Shown here: positions 33,687 through 43,825 of the stretch, piece by piece
How positions within the stretch are numbered: the first letter of the stretch is position 1
Layout of the letters: each line of letters opens with the position of its first letter
Assembly: GCA_037044905.1 (NCBI GenBank)
Contig: JBAOKB010000142.1
Location: forward strand, 1-64,000
From: Hortaea werneckii
Lineage: Eukaryota; Ascomycota; Dothideomycetes; Mycosphaerellales; Teratosphaeriaceae
Reading direction: 5' to 3'
Length of the DNA: 64,000 nt
The notes under the pieces: generated by a model
Seen by the model: the letters and a program-made list of their open reading frames with translations, nothing else
The model's database searches: none
Told to the model about the DNA's origin: nothing
Program-made: the position numbers and the translations under genes

Positions 33687-35899
33687 ATGAATGCACCACC
33701 GGGTATTTTCTATTCTTGCATAACCACCATTGCCTGCCTACTTGCTAATTCTCTTTGAATATAGGCTTCGCTGAGCGCATGGCAGCCGATGCGTCCGAAC
33801 ACAGTTCCTCAAGTCTTTCTCCACCGCCGTCACCAAATACGATCAGAGTGGCTGCTGGCGGCGGCGGATCTACTTTGAGTGGTGGCAAATCTACACAATC
33901 TTCCACACTTGCAGCGAACATCAATCCTGCCAATGCGACTAACACTAATGTGCCTCCGAATACTGCGCCTGAAAAGCCGAAACGTCGCCGCAAGGATGCT
34001 GGCGCAGATGGCAATGAACCAAAGCCCAAGACGACCAAGCCCCGGAAGCCCAGAGAGCCTAAAGCTACTACAGGAACAGCAGCCTCACGCAAAAAGCAAA
34101 AGACCGAAGAACAATCTCATCAACAGACACTGACCAGTATGGTGAATGGCTCGCAGCAGCCCCAACCATCACGTTCGGCTGCTGCATCTCCTTTGCCGCA
34201 GCATGTCAGCAACCAACCCCTCTTTGCATCAAACCAACCGACTTCACGGCCAGCTTCCAATGGTCACACCTACGTGCGCGGATATGATCCCGTGCGAGGC
34301 GCGATGATGGACGCGGAACAGTACCGATCTACCAGCGCGTCAACTAGCGCTCAGGCAGCAACCGCGTCGCCACAGGTGAATCGTGCATCTGCCTCGCCAT
34401 CCATTGCCAGTTTGATTGACCCGCCCGCCGCATCGGCAAAGACCTTGGCACCGAATTTACCCTATTCGTCGCAAGCAAACATGCAGCAACAGCAATCATC
34501 TTTTGCTCATTCGCCCCATTCACAACACCGATCTCCCGAGCCTTTAAATACTCTACCTGCTCCACTCGCGCCGCCTTCACAGATTTCAACCAAATCACCG
34601 CAACCCATGGAAGACGTCAAACCAAGCACCGGACCCAATATGGACGGTGCAATGGACGTCGACATGATCTCCTGTGAAGCTCAAGCCCCGACCAAGTCCC
34701 TTCAACCCCCACAGCCGGAGCCCAACAAACTTGGGGCATCCAAATCCTCTTCCTCAGGACCTATCCCGAAACCAACCCGGCCCACCCCACCTCCCGCCCC
34801 TAAAGGCACAGGTAGCGGTCTACTGTCCGGACACGACCTCTTCGGCGGCACCACCTCATCCAAAGACAACAAACCCGACGGGAACCCCCGTGGCGTCAAC
34901 ATCGACATCCGTATCCCGCTGAACCCCATGGGCGGCAACACTATCAACATCGCCCAGGAGATCGCGAAGAAATACGGTCGTGATGCGATCAACCCCCGCG
35001 CCGCGGCACATCGGGAACAACTCCTCAAAGTCCAAGCCGCAGCCAATCGACTCGAAGGCGCCGAGGGGGGATCCGCACTAGACGACACGATGTCGGTGGA
35101 TCTCAGCGACGGTCCCGGCGGGGCCGGTGGCGGGGACGACGGGAGTAATGTGGAAATGGGCGGGATGGGAGGCGCGGAGGAGGCCGGCTCCGATCAGAAT
35201 AACAACAAACCCAAACAGCGCCAGCGTAAAAAGAAAGTCGAGGAATACGACAAAGAAGACGACTTCATCGACGACACCGAGCTCGCGTGGCAGGAACAAG
35301 CCGCCGTCTCCAAAGACGGCTTCTTCGTCTACTCCGGGCCCCTAATCCCCGAAGGCCAAACCGCCAACGTCGAGTCCGCATCCCAGCCGACATCGGGACG
35401 GGGTCGCGGCCGTGGCCGCGGACGTGGTTCTCGTGGTGGTGCTGCTGCTGCAAGTGCAGCGAGTGGGACTACGCACGCCAGTCTCGCCGCTGAGAAGAAA
35501 GATCGCGATCCCAATGCCCCGTCCCCTGCCCCCCGCGCGAGAGGGCGCGGGAGGGGAACCGGCGCGCCTAGGAAACCGCGGGTTACGAAGGCGGATCGTG
35601 AGAGGATGGAGGTGGAGAAGGCGGAGCGGGAGAGGGCTGCTGCGAATGCGAATGCGGCGAATGCTGGGGTTGGGAATCATGTTCGGGCTCCGGCGCTTTC
35701 CGGGGGCGGTGCGGCGGGGTTGCATGGGGGACAGCAGCATCAGCAACAGCAACAGCAGGCTTTTAATGGTCCCACGGGTGGTACGGTTAGTTTGCAGGTT
35801 TCTTCTTCTTCTGCTGCTAATGCTTCGAATCCGGCTAGTAGCGGGGTTGTTGGGGCCCAGCAACAGCAACAGCAACAGCAGGTTTTCAGTGCGCAGTAG
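33687..35899 (+). CDS. hpc2: HPC2/ubinuclein-like HIR complex subunit
   Basis: A 16-nt first exon (33687-33702: MNAPPG) is joined over a 62-bp intron (GTATTT..TATAG) to 33765-35899, giving about 716 residues. The frame is continuous (MNAPPGFAERMAADASEHSS). Most of the protein is disordered and rich in Ser, Pro, Gln and Lys. The Hpc2-related (HUN) domain lies near residues 495-540: EEYDKEDDFIDDTELAWQEQ followed by KDGFFVYSGPL. Upstream is another conserved block, VNIDIRIPLNPMGGNTINIA. HPC2 binds histone H3.3/H4 and is part of the HIR nucleosome-assembly complex that represses histone genes. The C-terminus carries RGRGRGRGRG and poly-Gln tracts encoded by CAG repeats (around 35740-35760 and 35860-35881). 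If the first exon were missed, the ATG at 33779 would serve. Confidence 0.9.
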
Positions 35900-35922
35900 G
35901 AAGCAGCAGCAGCAGCAGCAGT
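35732..35922 (+). repeat. CAG/CAA repeat tracts at the HPC2-like gene 3' end
   Basis: Three short clusters of CAG/CAA units are present: two encode Gln tracts inside the gene and one (35904-35922) lies just past the stop. They are microsatellite-like and probably length-variable. Confidence 0.75.
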
Positions 35923-36136
35923 AGCCTGGGCGGGCAAAGTGTGGGATGGTGTTGATTTATATTTTTAAGGAAGGCGGATGGTTTGAAGCGATGGCGAAAA
36001 GCGATTTGGGGGAGCTACCTCTTCATTTTTCCCTTGCTCCTCTTCTCTTCTTGGTGGATATGGGTGGATGGATGGATGAGATGGAGGGGGATCTATGATA
36101 CTTCCCCTTGAAGGGCGAAAGGGGGGAAGAGGGGGG

Positions 36137-36138
<2 letters not shown>
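35923..36138. other. HPC2-like gene 3' flank
   Basis: G-rich spacer leading into a long G homopolymer. It contains short ATGG repeats (GGATGGATGGATG near 36067-36079). Nothing else recognised. Confidence 0.45.

Positions 36139-36190
<52 letters not shown>
36139..36190. repeat. Uninterrupted 52-base G homopolymer
   Basis: Every base from 36139 to 36190 is G on the plus strand, preceded by shorter G runs (36121-36136). Such a run could form stacked G-quadruplexes. It may also be an assembly artefact, since homopolymer length is poorly determined by most sequencers. Confidence 0.9.
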
Positions 36191-36192
<2 letters not shown>

Positions 36193-37039
36193 CTTTCTCT
36201 TTCGCTGACCATCCCAACGGAATTACTACTATCTTAACCAAAATGACGATCCCGCCTTCGTGTAGCTTTTTCCTCGGGTCTTTCATCGATGCACATGTGA
36301 GACGAAAGGGGAAAATGGGGCAAGGGTCGTGTTATTCAATTGGACGAGCCCCCTCTTCTTCTTTTTACCTCGAGTTCTCACGGACCTCTTCATGGCGGTT
36401 TTCTTTCAGTGTTGGTTTTCTTCCTTTTCTCTCTCTCTTTTTTTTTTCTTTTTTTCCTTTTCTGGCAGTCTATTCTCAATCTGTTTGCAGGGGTTCCTCA
36501 AGTAGTAGGGAAATGGGGGAATTCGTTGCGTTAGAAACTTCCTCGAGACCCAACAACCCGAGGGAAAATCGGTCAGTAGGGAAACGAGCCTTTTCGTTTT
36601 TCTCTCGCGGTTTTCACTCGGTAATGGGAGACATGATACAGACATGTTTTTTCACAGCTGCGTCTGGTTACACCGAATCCTCTCCGGATTATCGTAGGGG
36701 GAAGGGAGGGGAAGGCTTGATTATTCATGGGGCAGAGAGAGAGAGGGCTTGATTCTAGTGCTTCAAAGTGTCTTTCCTCTTGAGTTCGAGTCATCAGAGG
36801 GGAAAGGGTTCTCTCCAAAGGTATCAACAGTATTCTTACAGAGGTTGTGCGACTTTGGCCCACATCCTTTATTCTTTTTATCTTTCAAACGTAGTGGACA
36901 ATTGAAAAGATTATAAAACGCCCCTTTTCCCCCTACCTGCCTTCCGGCTTTCGCTCTTTTTGGGCTATACATGGCCCCCCCGGCCCTGTTCCGATTCTAT
37001 ATCCTCCGCCGTCACTCAAAACTCGTCGCAGACACCTAC
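36191..37039. other. Convergent intergenic, no gene recognised
   Basis: About 850 bp between the HPC2-like 3' end and the uS2m 3' end, with a T/C-rich patch near 36415-36460. Open frames here rely on homopolymers and lack motifs. Confidence 0.5.
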
Positions 37040-38487
37040 TCATCTCTTCTCCTCGTTCTCCTTCTCACGCCCAGCAAAAGGCGACCCCTGTCTCCCTTGT
37101 CCTCCCTCCTCTCCCTGCTGCTGCACCGGTGCGTCAACCTCATACGGCACGTCCCCCTTCTCGACCCCTCTCACCGCCCCCACGTCCACCTCCACATCCG
37201 CCACTTCCATCAGGCGCTCCGTATTCGCGACCGTTTCGGCCGTCACCCCGGACTTCTCCACTCCGGCACTCTCATCCTCCATCTCCAGCGCCGCCTCAGA
37301 AACCTCAAACGCGTCCGCGCCCGCCAGCAAGCTCTGCTCTTTCTCCCGCCGCTGTTTCATCTCATCGCTCTCCCGTGACGGGGGCTCGAGTCCATGATCC
37401 TGTCTATAGTTGACCACGCCCTCCGCGGCACTCTCCCGCCGAATCTGCTGCCCTTCCTGTCCCGCGCGGCCCAATACGCCTGCAATCATCTGCACGGACC
37501 GCAGCGAGTCGTCGTTCGCGGGGATCGGGTACGTGACCCAGGTCGGGTTCGCATCGGTGTCGATGATGCCGATGGTGGGGATGTTGTTCAGTCCGCATTC
37601 GTGCAGGAGGACGTAGTTCTCGAGCGGGTTAAGACAGACGACGAGATCCGGTTTCAGCGCGGCTTTGGAGTGTAATTGTTCCTCGAACCCCGTCTGCTCC
37701 GTGTCGAACTGGTCTACCACTTTCTTCCGGCACTTGCCGAGGATTTGCTGCCCGTTCGTGATGCTGCCCGGTATCCATTTGCTGAAGAGGTGGCAGCCGC
37801 CGGATAGTTCGGCGGCGCGGACTACGCTGCGAGATTGGCCTGCGCGGGATCCGACGAAGAGGACGAGACCGCCGCGCTCGGTCACGCCGCGGACCACTTT
37901 GCTGGCGCGGCGCAGGTGGGCGGCGGTCACGTCCAGGCTGATGATGTGGATCGGGTCTTGTTCGCCGCGGACACCGAAGATGTACTTGGCGTTGGCGGGG
38001 TGCCAAAGGCTGGTGGCATGGCCGATGTGCGTCTGGCTGGCGAGGAGCAATTCGAGGGTGATGTCCTTGGGCGAAGGCGGGTTGGCTACGAGCTCGTGCG
38101 GTCGGTAGTACGGTTCCACTGCGCTGCCGAGGTGCTGGGTGCGTTGCTTCTGGTGGTGGAAGAATTCCCAATCACGGACGACCTGCTCATCTTCCAGGGC
38201 TATGGTCGGGGGTTGGGAGGAGGAAGTGAGGTTCTGGACCGCTTGACCTTTAGTCGCGGAGCCTAGTCCGCCGGCGATATAGTTCTGAGCGGACTGCGGG
38301 TTGGTGTAGCTGCTTTCGACTTCGGAGGCGGTGGTGAGGGTGCGGCGCCAGGAGCGGAGATGGGAAGGTGATGGGGCTCGGGGGAGAGCGAGGCGGCCTG
38401 GGAGGGGAGTTAGCGTGGGTGCAGGATGGTGACAGACATGGTGCATGATTTTATACCATGCCGCAGTAGTAATGATCGTATTATCAT
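37040..38487 (-). CDS. MRP4: Mitochondrial small ribosomal subunit protein uS2m (Mrp4)
   Basis: Two exons: 38457-38487 (31 nt) and 37040-38397, around a 59-bp intron (GTATAA..CCAG with an ACGCTAAC branch site). This splicing gives the start MIIRSLLLRHGRLALPRAPS, a basic, hydroxylated, amphipathic presequence typical of matrix import, and a protein of about 462 residues. The uS2 domain follows: LELLLASQTHIGHATSLWHP, YIFGVRGEQDPIHIISLDVT, VLFVGSRAGQSRSVVRAAEL and IPTIGIIDTDANPTWVTYPI, all classic uS2 blocks. The last ~100 residues are an acidic/Glu-rich extension often found in fungal mitochondrial uS2. An alternative unspliced start at 38446 (MHHVCHHPAP) lies inside what looks like the intron. 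The gene is divergent from the next gene, with 257 bp between start codons. Confidence 0.9.
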
Positions 38488-38744
38488 TGTTGGTGGATAG
38501 GCGGATTGAAATACAGGCATCTAGTCCTGCTTCCACTTTCATCCCATCCGTTGCATAGTTGCATCCATCGCAAGTCGGTCTTGGCACTCCCGCTCCCCGA
38601 CGCGCGCAACTTCCCCATCTCGCGCATCCACCCAATGCTGGGATCCCATGTACCCAGGTACCTACTTTTCATGAGCTGTCTATGTTCTAGTCCTTGCACA
38701 TACCTACATACCTAGGTAGTCTTACGGATGGCTTAACGTATGTT

Positions 38745-41180
38745 ATGCACAATCGCATCCGAGCTGCGGCTCAACCCATCACCACTCCCAATGCCCTCTG
38801 GATCACCGACGACTTGCTAGCGGATGCCTTCAACCGCTTTTGTCGACTGACACACCACCACCACAACCATGCGCAGCCCAAGACGAGTCGACGATTCGGT
38901 AGCACGGTTCCAGGCCCGTTGGAAGCTCACAGGAGAAGGGCGAGAAGGCGCATGGGCTTAGCTGCAGCTGCGGCATCTAATGGTCCGCCAGCACCAGATT
39001 TCGGCGCGCTATTTGGGTGGGGAGGAGGTGCGAAGAAGGACGTAGAGAGACATCTGAAATACGAACCGCCTAGCAGGAGATGGTACGATTCGGGATTAGG
39101 CCCGGGTCCGCCCCCTCCGCCCCCGGCCGCAGCAGCAGTACCAGACTCGGTGCAGGAATGCCAGCATGGACACATTCTGTGGCCCTGGGCGGGTCCACCT
39201 AGCAAGACGAAGAAGCAAAACCTGGACGGGCCTACTCCAATCACGAAGGTTCTGCCCGGGGGCTTGACGACGGACAGTAGCGTTCAAGCTTTCGATGCAG
39301 TTCTTGCGCCGTTTGAAGCTCTGGAAGAGATTGAGTTGGAGCATATGAAACCTATTGTCGACTTCCTGCTCTCTGCTTACGACGAAGCAGCTGCTAAGAA
39401 TGTAACGAAGTTGGTCTCATGGCTTGGTCCGCGCTCGATTTCTGGTGAGGCCCTATGCGCAATGGCACAGATGCTCCTGCATAAGGCCAAGCTTGGCACC
39501 TTGACCGGCTACGAGCTTGGCGATGCTGCTGCAGTCCTCGTTCAGCGTGGCTGTAGCAAATCTGCCGATATCAGCGAGCTCATCGTCGCCATACTCGAAG
39601 CTGTCTCAAATACAGCCCGGCTGAAGGTCGTCACTGCAGTCAATCACCGCCTCTCTCAGACGACCGACAGCGCAATCGCTCAGATCGAATGCTGGCTGCT
39701 ACTCTTGTCCTCCTGTACCTTCATGAGGGGCTCTCATTACGATAACACGATCTGGAGAGAAGTGTACAAATACTTCTCACCTCATCTACGAATGTCGCAG
39801 CTCAGCTCCCATTTTGCGAGACTTAATCAAGAGGATTTCGCTCGAGTGGCGCTGACCTACTGGGTTCCACATTTATGTGCCTCCTCGGCCCACGCCGGAT
39901 CCTGCGTATCTGCTGTAGTCAAGGGACAGGCCAAGAATTTCCGATTCCAACGACGACCGAAGATGGATGTTGAGCTTGCAAGCCGCCTGAATGCGGATTT
40001 CAAGACAATACGGTCTGAGAGGATGGAAGCTGAAGAGACTTCGCAATGGCTGAGGAAAAAGCATCGTTGGAGACAAAAGCCCCTCAGAGACGTGCTTGTA
40101 GTGCTCGCGCGCTACGACATGCCCTTGGAACAATTCCTACTGGAAATCTGCGAAGTCTTCAAAGCGAAGCTTCCGTTCATCGCTGACGGCTTGTTTTGGA
40201 TGCTTTACCGCATTCTCTCCCTCGACCCCGAGCTTCATGTACCCGAGGCCATAGCCTCAAACCTCATCCACCACTACCTGGGACGTCAAGATGACCTAGG
40301 CGCCGTCAGACGCGCCTGGCTCATCTTCAAAAACAACCCTACTCTCAGCTTACTCGAATGCTCCGACCTCCCTCTCCGTCTCATCCAACAAGGCGATGGT
40401 ACCCCGGATCGCATCTTTTACCTCCTCAACCGTAAGACTCCATCCGACATCACTCTTCCTTCAACCCGCCGCTTCATCCCCTTCGGACACCAGGAGGAGA
40501 CCACTACCAACAACCTTACTTCTCCCCCTCAAAACCACTTTACCCCCTTCGAACACCAGGAAGACACCACTACCGACAACCTTACTTCTCCCCCTCAACA
40601 ACCTCAACCCCTCTACTACCCCAACGGTTCCCCCCGCCTCGCCGGCCTCCCCCGCTGCTCCCTGCCCACCCCTCTCATCGACCTCGTCCACCTCATCGCC
40701 TACGCCTACGCCACCCAACCCCACACCTCCTCCCGCGTCTCCTTCCGCCGCGTCTGGGACTGCTACCGCTTCCTCCAGGACCGCGGCGCCCCACTCTCCC
40801 AACTCCTGTCCCGCTCGCTCGTCCAGGCCGGTCTCCTCCGTCCCCTGAAGGAAAGGAAGTACCTCCCGCTGGAGCAGACGCGGTTCGTGTTGGGTTTGGT
40901 CAGCAGATTGGAAGGGCCGCAGGTGGCGCAGCGTCTGGACCGGTTGGTCTGGGATGCGCGGCGGGGGAACAGGATCCCTGGGAAGGAGTTCGGGGACGTG
41001 GACAGCCGGAGGGAGGCGGAGGATCAGAGGCTGGTGGGGAAGGTTTATGGACGGTTTCAGGCGGGTGGGAGGTTCAAGTTTGCGGTTGTGGGCAAGAAGC
41101 CGAGGGAGTATTGGAGGGGGAGGAAGGGTTGGAGTCGTTCGAGGGAGGATCGGAGGGGAGGGGATTGGGGTGCGAGTTAG
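38745..41180 (+). CDS. Fungal-specific 811-residue helical protein, function unknown
   Basis: A single exon from the ATG at 38745 (MHNRIRAAAQPITTPNALWI) to TAG at 41180. The N-terminus has WITDDLLADAFNRFCR and VPGPLEAHRRRARRRMG, blocks shared with conserved uncharacterised ascomycete proteins. A Pro-rich linker follows (PPPPPPAAAA). From about residue 200 to the end the protein is mostly helical and rich in Leu and Ala, resembling a solenoid of helix pairs. The basic N-terminus and the shared promoter with uS2m hint at mitochondrial work, but this is inference. A 22-residue tandem duplication lies at about residues 577-620 (see separate entry). The C-terminus is Arg/Gly/Trp-rich (REYWRGRKGWSRSREDRRGG). 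I do not recognise a Pfam-type domain. Confidence 0.8.
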   Translation: MHNRIRAAAQPITTPNALWITDDLLADAFNRFCRLTHHHHNHAQPKTSRRFGSTVPGPLEAHRRRARRRMGLAAAAASNGPPAPDFGALFGWGGGAKKDVERHLKYEPPSRRWYDSGLGPGPPPPPPAAAAVPDSVQECQHGHILWPWAGPPSKTKKQNLDGPTPITKVLPGGLTTDSSVQAFDAVLAPFEALEEIELEHMKPIVDFLLSAYDEAAAKNVTKLVSWLGPRSISGEALCAMAQMLLHKAKLGTLTGYELGDAAAVLVQRGCSKSADISELIVAILEAVSNTARLKVVTAVNHRLSQTTDSAIAQIECWLLLLSSCTFMRGSHYDNTIWREVYKYFSPHLRMSQLSSHFARLNQEDFARVALTYWVPHLCASSAHAGSCVSAVVKGQAKNFRFQRRPKMDVELASRLNADFKTIRSERMEAEETSQWLRKKHRWRQKPLRDVLVVLARYDMPLEQFLLEICEVFKAKLPFIADGLFWMLYRILSLDPELHVPEAIASNLIHHYLGRQDDLGAVRRAWLIFKNNPTLSLLECSDLPLRLIQQGDGTPDRIFYLLNRKTPSDITLPSTRRFIPFGHQEETTTNNLTSPPQNHFTPFEHQEDTTTDNLTSPPQQPQPLYYPNGSPRLAGLPRCSLPTPLIDLVHLIAYAYATQPHTSSRVSFRRVWDCYRFLQDRGAPLSQLLSRSLVQAGLLRPLKERKYLPLEQTRFVLGLVSRLEGPQVAQRLDRLVWDARRGNRIPGKEFGDVDSRREAEDQRLVGKVYGRFQAGGRFKFAVVGKKPREYWRGRKGWSRSREDRRGGDWGAS
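40474..40605 (+). repeat. 66-bp in-frame tandem duplication
   Basis: Two adjacent copies of a 66-bp unit (22 codons) differ at a few positions. They encode FIPFGHQEETTTNNLTSPPQ and then FTPFEHQEDTTTDNLTSPPQ. The period is exact (for example the CCCCTTC words at 40478 and 40544), so the duplication is recent and kept in frame. Confidence 0.88.
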
Positions 41181-41609
41181 ACTGCTTGTGGAAGAGCTCT
41201 CGATATTGGGTTCGACGTGCGTAACGAGCGGATATGAAGGAGCTCCCGACTGAGGGTTGCAGTGCAAAAAAACAAGGAGGAGGTCTTCTTTGGAAGATTT
41301 CGATGGATTGGGGGAAATGATAACGATAAGCAACTCAGGGGGACTTTTTTCTTTTTATCATGACCTGTAGATGTAGAATTGCCCCTGTTGATATTCATGA
41401 GATACCCGCGAAAGGTACTGTAGATTACGATCATGTATAGAACAAGAACGAAGTTTCACCACGAAATGGAGATTTTTTATGTTGGTAGTAGTGAGAGGAT
41501 GACTTGCGCATTACGAGACTATCGAGTCAAGACCTGTATTTTCTTCTCCAAATAGGACTTATGGCCATTTCAGCCTTAGCGTCCTGACCTTTCCCCATCG
41601 AAAATCAAA
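41181..41609. other. Intergenic 3' flank before the repeat array
   Basis: About 430 bp after the 811-residue protein gene, containing its polyadenylation region. No gene recognised. The first recognisable array sequence (AAAAGTTCACCATAGCT) starts near 41606. Confidence 0.5.
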
Positions 41610-43660
41610 AGTTCACCATAGCTACAGGTATGCAGCACACACGACTCTGCGAGCGGAACATGTAAGTATCTCCGCTGCGATCGAAGAGAGGGACTCTGAG
41701 GGGAGAAGGCCTCCCTGCGCTTGAGATCGGGAAACGGAGGCCTTTCTTGGCTGGGATTTTGACATTCTACTAGCGTCCGTGTTGACCGAGCCAATCAGCT
41801 TGCGCATATCAGTTGAGATGGGGTCGCGCTGGTGAGGATTGCTGTCAATTGCATTTTGCGAAGTTCACTATAGCTGCACAGATGAGCACGATGGAATGAA
41901 CAATTACAGATGTTTATTTTGAATGGCATCGACAACTTCTTGAGTAGGCTCGCTCGTCTTAAGCCCTGAAGAAGAATCAAGAAGGAGTTTCAAGGCTTGG
42001 CTGTGTCACGTCTTGGAGGAGGTGCCGGAGCATACCTAACCCAAGCGGGGCGCTGGAGAAGAGGTCACATAGCAAGAATATCCCTGCTGCCAACCGGCGA
42101 GGGCAAATGTGAAGGCGAGAGGCCTTCATGCGTTCAAAATCAGGCAGTCTCTGGAGATTTTGGACAGTCCGCTAGCGTCCGCTTCGAGGGAGCCAATCAG
42201 CGTGCGCAAATCGGCTACGATGCGGTCGCTCTGGTGAGGGTTGTCATGATTGCAATCCGCAAAGTTCACCATGGCTGCACAGTCACGGGATTCTCCTAGG
42301 AAGTACATCGCAGACGCAAAGCAACGTACCAGAAAGTATCCCCGCTCATGCTGGCGAGCAGAGACTTGAAGGGAAGGCCTCTCAACAACTAAAGCAGTGG
42401 AAGATCTCGAGATTTTGGACATTCCGCTAGCGTCCGCGCTAGGCGAGCCAATCAACTTGCGCACAGCAGTCGTGATCTGGCTGCATTGGTGAAATGGCCA
42501 TCATCGAAACAACCGAAAGTTCACCACGCAGTAACTGCCTAGAGAAGCGGCAATATGATGATTCCTGAAGCCTTTTGACAGGGAAGGAGATATCTCCGCT
42601 GAGTACCGGCGAGGGAGAAGGTGAGGGGAGGCCTCCAGGCGTTCAAAATCTCCAAATCCTGACATCCCGCTAGCGTCCGTGTCTACCGAGCCAATCAGCT
42701 TCCGCTCGCTCGTTGCCATGTGCTCGCGCTGGTGAGGATTGCCCCAACTAGAAGCTCACCGCTGCCGCATCGACAAGCACGACCAGCGCCATCATCTCTG
42801 AAAGTCTAGTCATGGAGAGAGAGGTATCCCCGCTGAGAGCGGCAAGAGAGAAGGTAAGGGGAGGTCTTCGTGCGTTCAAGATCTGTCCTCCCGCTAGCGC
42901 CCGCGCAAACGGAACCAATCAGCTTGCGTATATAAGCTGCGATGTTGGTCGCGCTGGTGAGGATTGCAATAATTGAAGCTCACCATATTGGCACGGACAA
43001 GCGACACGATTATTTGGACGGGGAGAGTACAAAGTAAGCATCCCCGCTGCGACCGGCAAGGGCAGATGGGAGAGAGAGGCCTCCATCGGTTCAGAATCTC
43101 CAAATTCTGTCCTCCCGCTAGCTTCCGTGGTCAGCGGACCAATCGGCTTGCGCACTCAGCTGCGATGTTGGTTGCGACAGTGAGGATTGCAATCATCGGA
43201 AGTTCACCACAGCCGCACGGAAATGGGACTATCATGAACAAGAGGAGTTCTACCTCCATACACAAGAATCTCCGCTGAGGCGAGCGGAAATCTGAGCGAA
43301 AGATCTCCCTACGTCGAGATTATTCCTGCAGAATCTCCAAATCCTGACATCCCACTAGCGTCCGTGTCAAGCGAGCCAATTAGCTTGCGCAGAATGGCCG
43401 TGGTCTGGTCTCGCTGGTGAGGATCGCCAGGATTAAAAGTTCACCATACATGCTATGTAGGTACACAAACATGCGACTGTCTCGACCGAAGATGCAAGCA
43501 AAGTATCCCCGCTGAGACTTGCGAGCGAACATGTGAGGAAGAGGCCTATGAGTGTTCAAAATCTCCAAATTCTGAGCCCCCGCTAGCTCCCTCGTTAAGC
43601 GAGCCAGTCAGCATGCGCGAAATTGCTGTGATCTGGTCGCACTAGTGAGGATTGCCAACT
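41606..43660. repeat. Array of eight degenerate ~225-255 bp repeat units
   Basis: Eight copies of a composite unit occur in direct orientation. Each has these blocks in order: AAGTATCCCCGCTGAGA followed by a GGCGAG-like word; a GAGGCCT / GCGTTCAAAATCTCCAAAT segment; GCTAGCGTCCG; a CCAATCAGCTTGCGC block containing CCAAT; CGCGCTGGTGAGGATTGC; and AAGTTCACCAT. The CTAGC word falls at 41770, 42172, 42427, 42670, 42894, 43118, 43355 and 43583, so spacing is 224-255 bp except the first interval (402), which has extra sequence. Between AAGTTCACC and the next AAGTATCCCC is about 60-70 bp of unique sequence. Copies differ by substitutions and small indels. Unlike the right-end block, the array is not AT-rich and shows no RIP pattern. 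It lies between the 811-residue protein gene and the mitochondrial carrier. I do not recognise it as a known family. Confidence 0.85.
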
Positions 43661-43825
43661 GCTGTTGCCATTGCATCTCGCTCGACTTTCACGCGGTGAG
43701 ATTTGACAGGTTCCCGGTGTCTCCACAGTTTCTTGAAAGCCATTGCTTGCGTTCTTCGACTCCCGTCGATAACGCCCGGATTTTCTTGATTTTCGTTACG
43801 GACCACCCGAGCCAGTCTCGTCGCC

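Noticed and set aside
38448..38454. TATAAAA box before an ATG at 38446 in the uS2m gene
   Set aside because: It falls inside the predicted first intron (GTATAA donor); splicing gives a better presequence from the ATG at 38487.
40461..41333. 290-codon minus-strand frame antisense to the 811-residue protein gene
   Set aside because: Pro/Ser/Glu/Gly-rich shadow of a well-supported sense gene with conserved N-terminal blocks.
41606..43660. CRISPR array as an explanation of the regular repeats
   Set aside because: Units are over 200 bp, degenerate and in a fungal nuclear genome with no cas genes; spacing and sequence do not fit.
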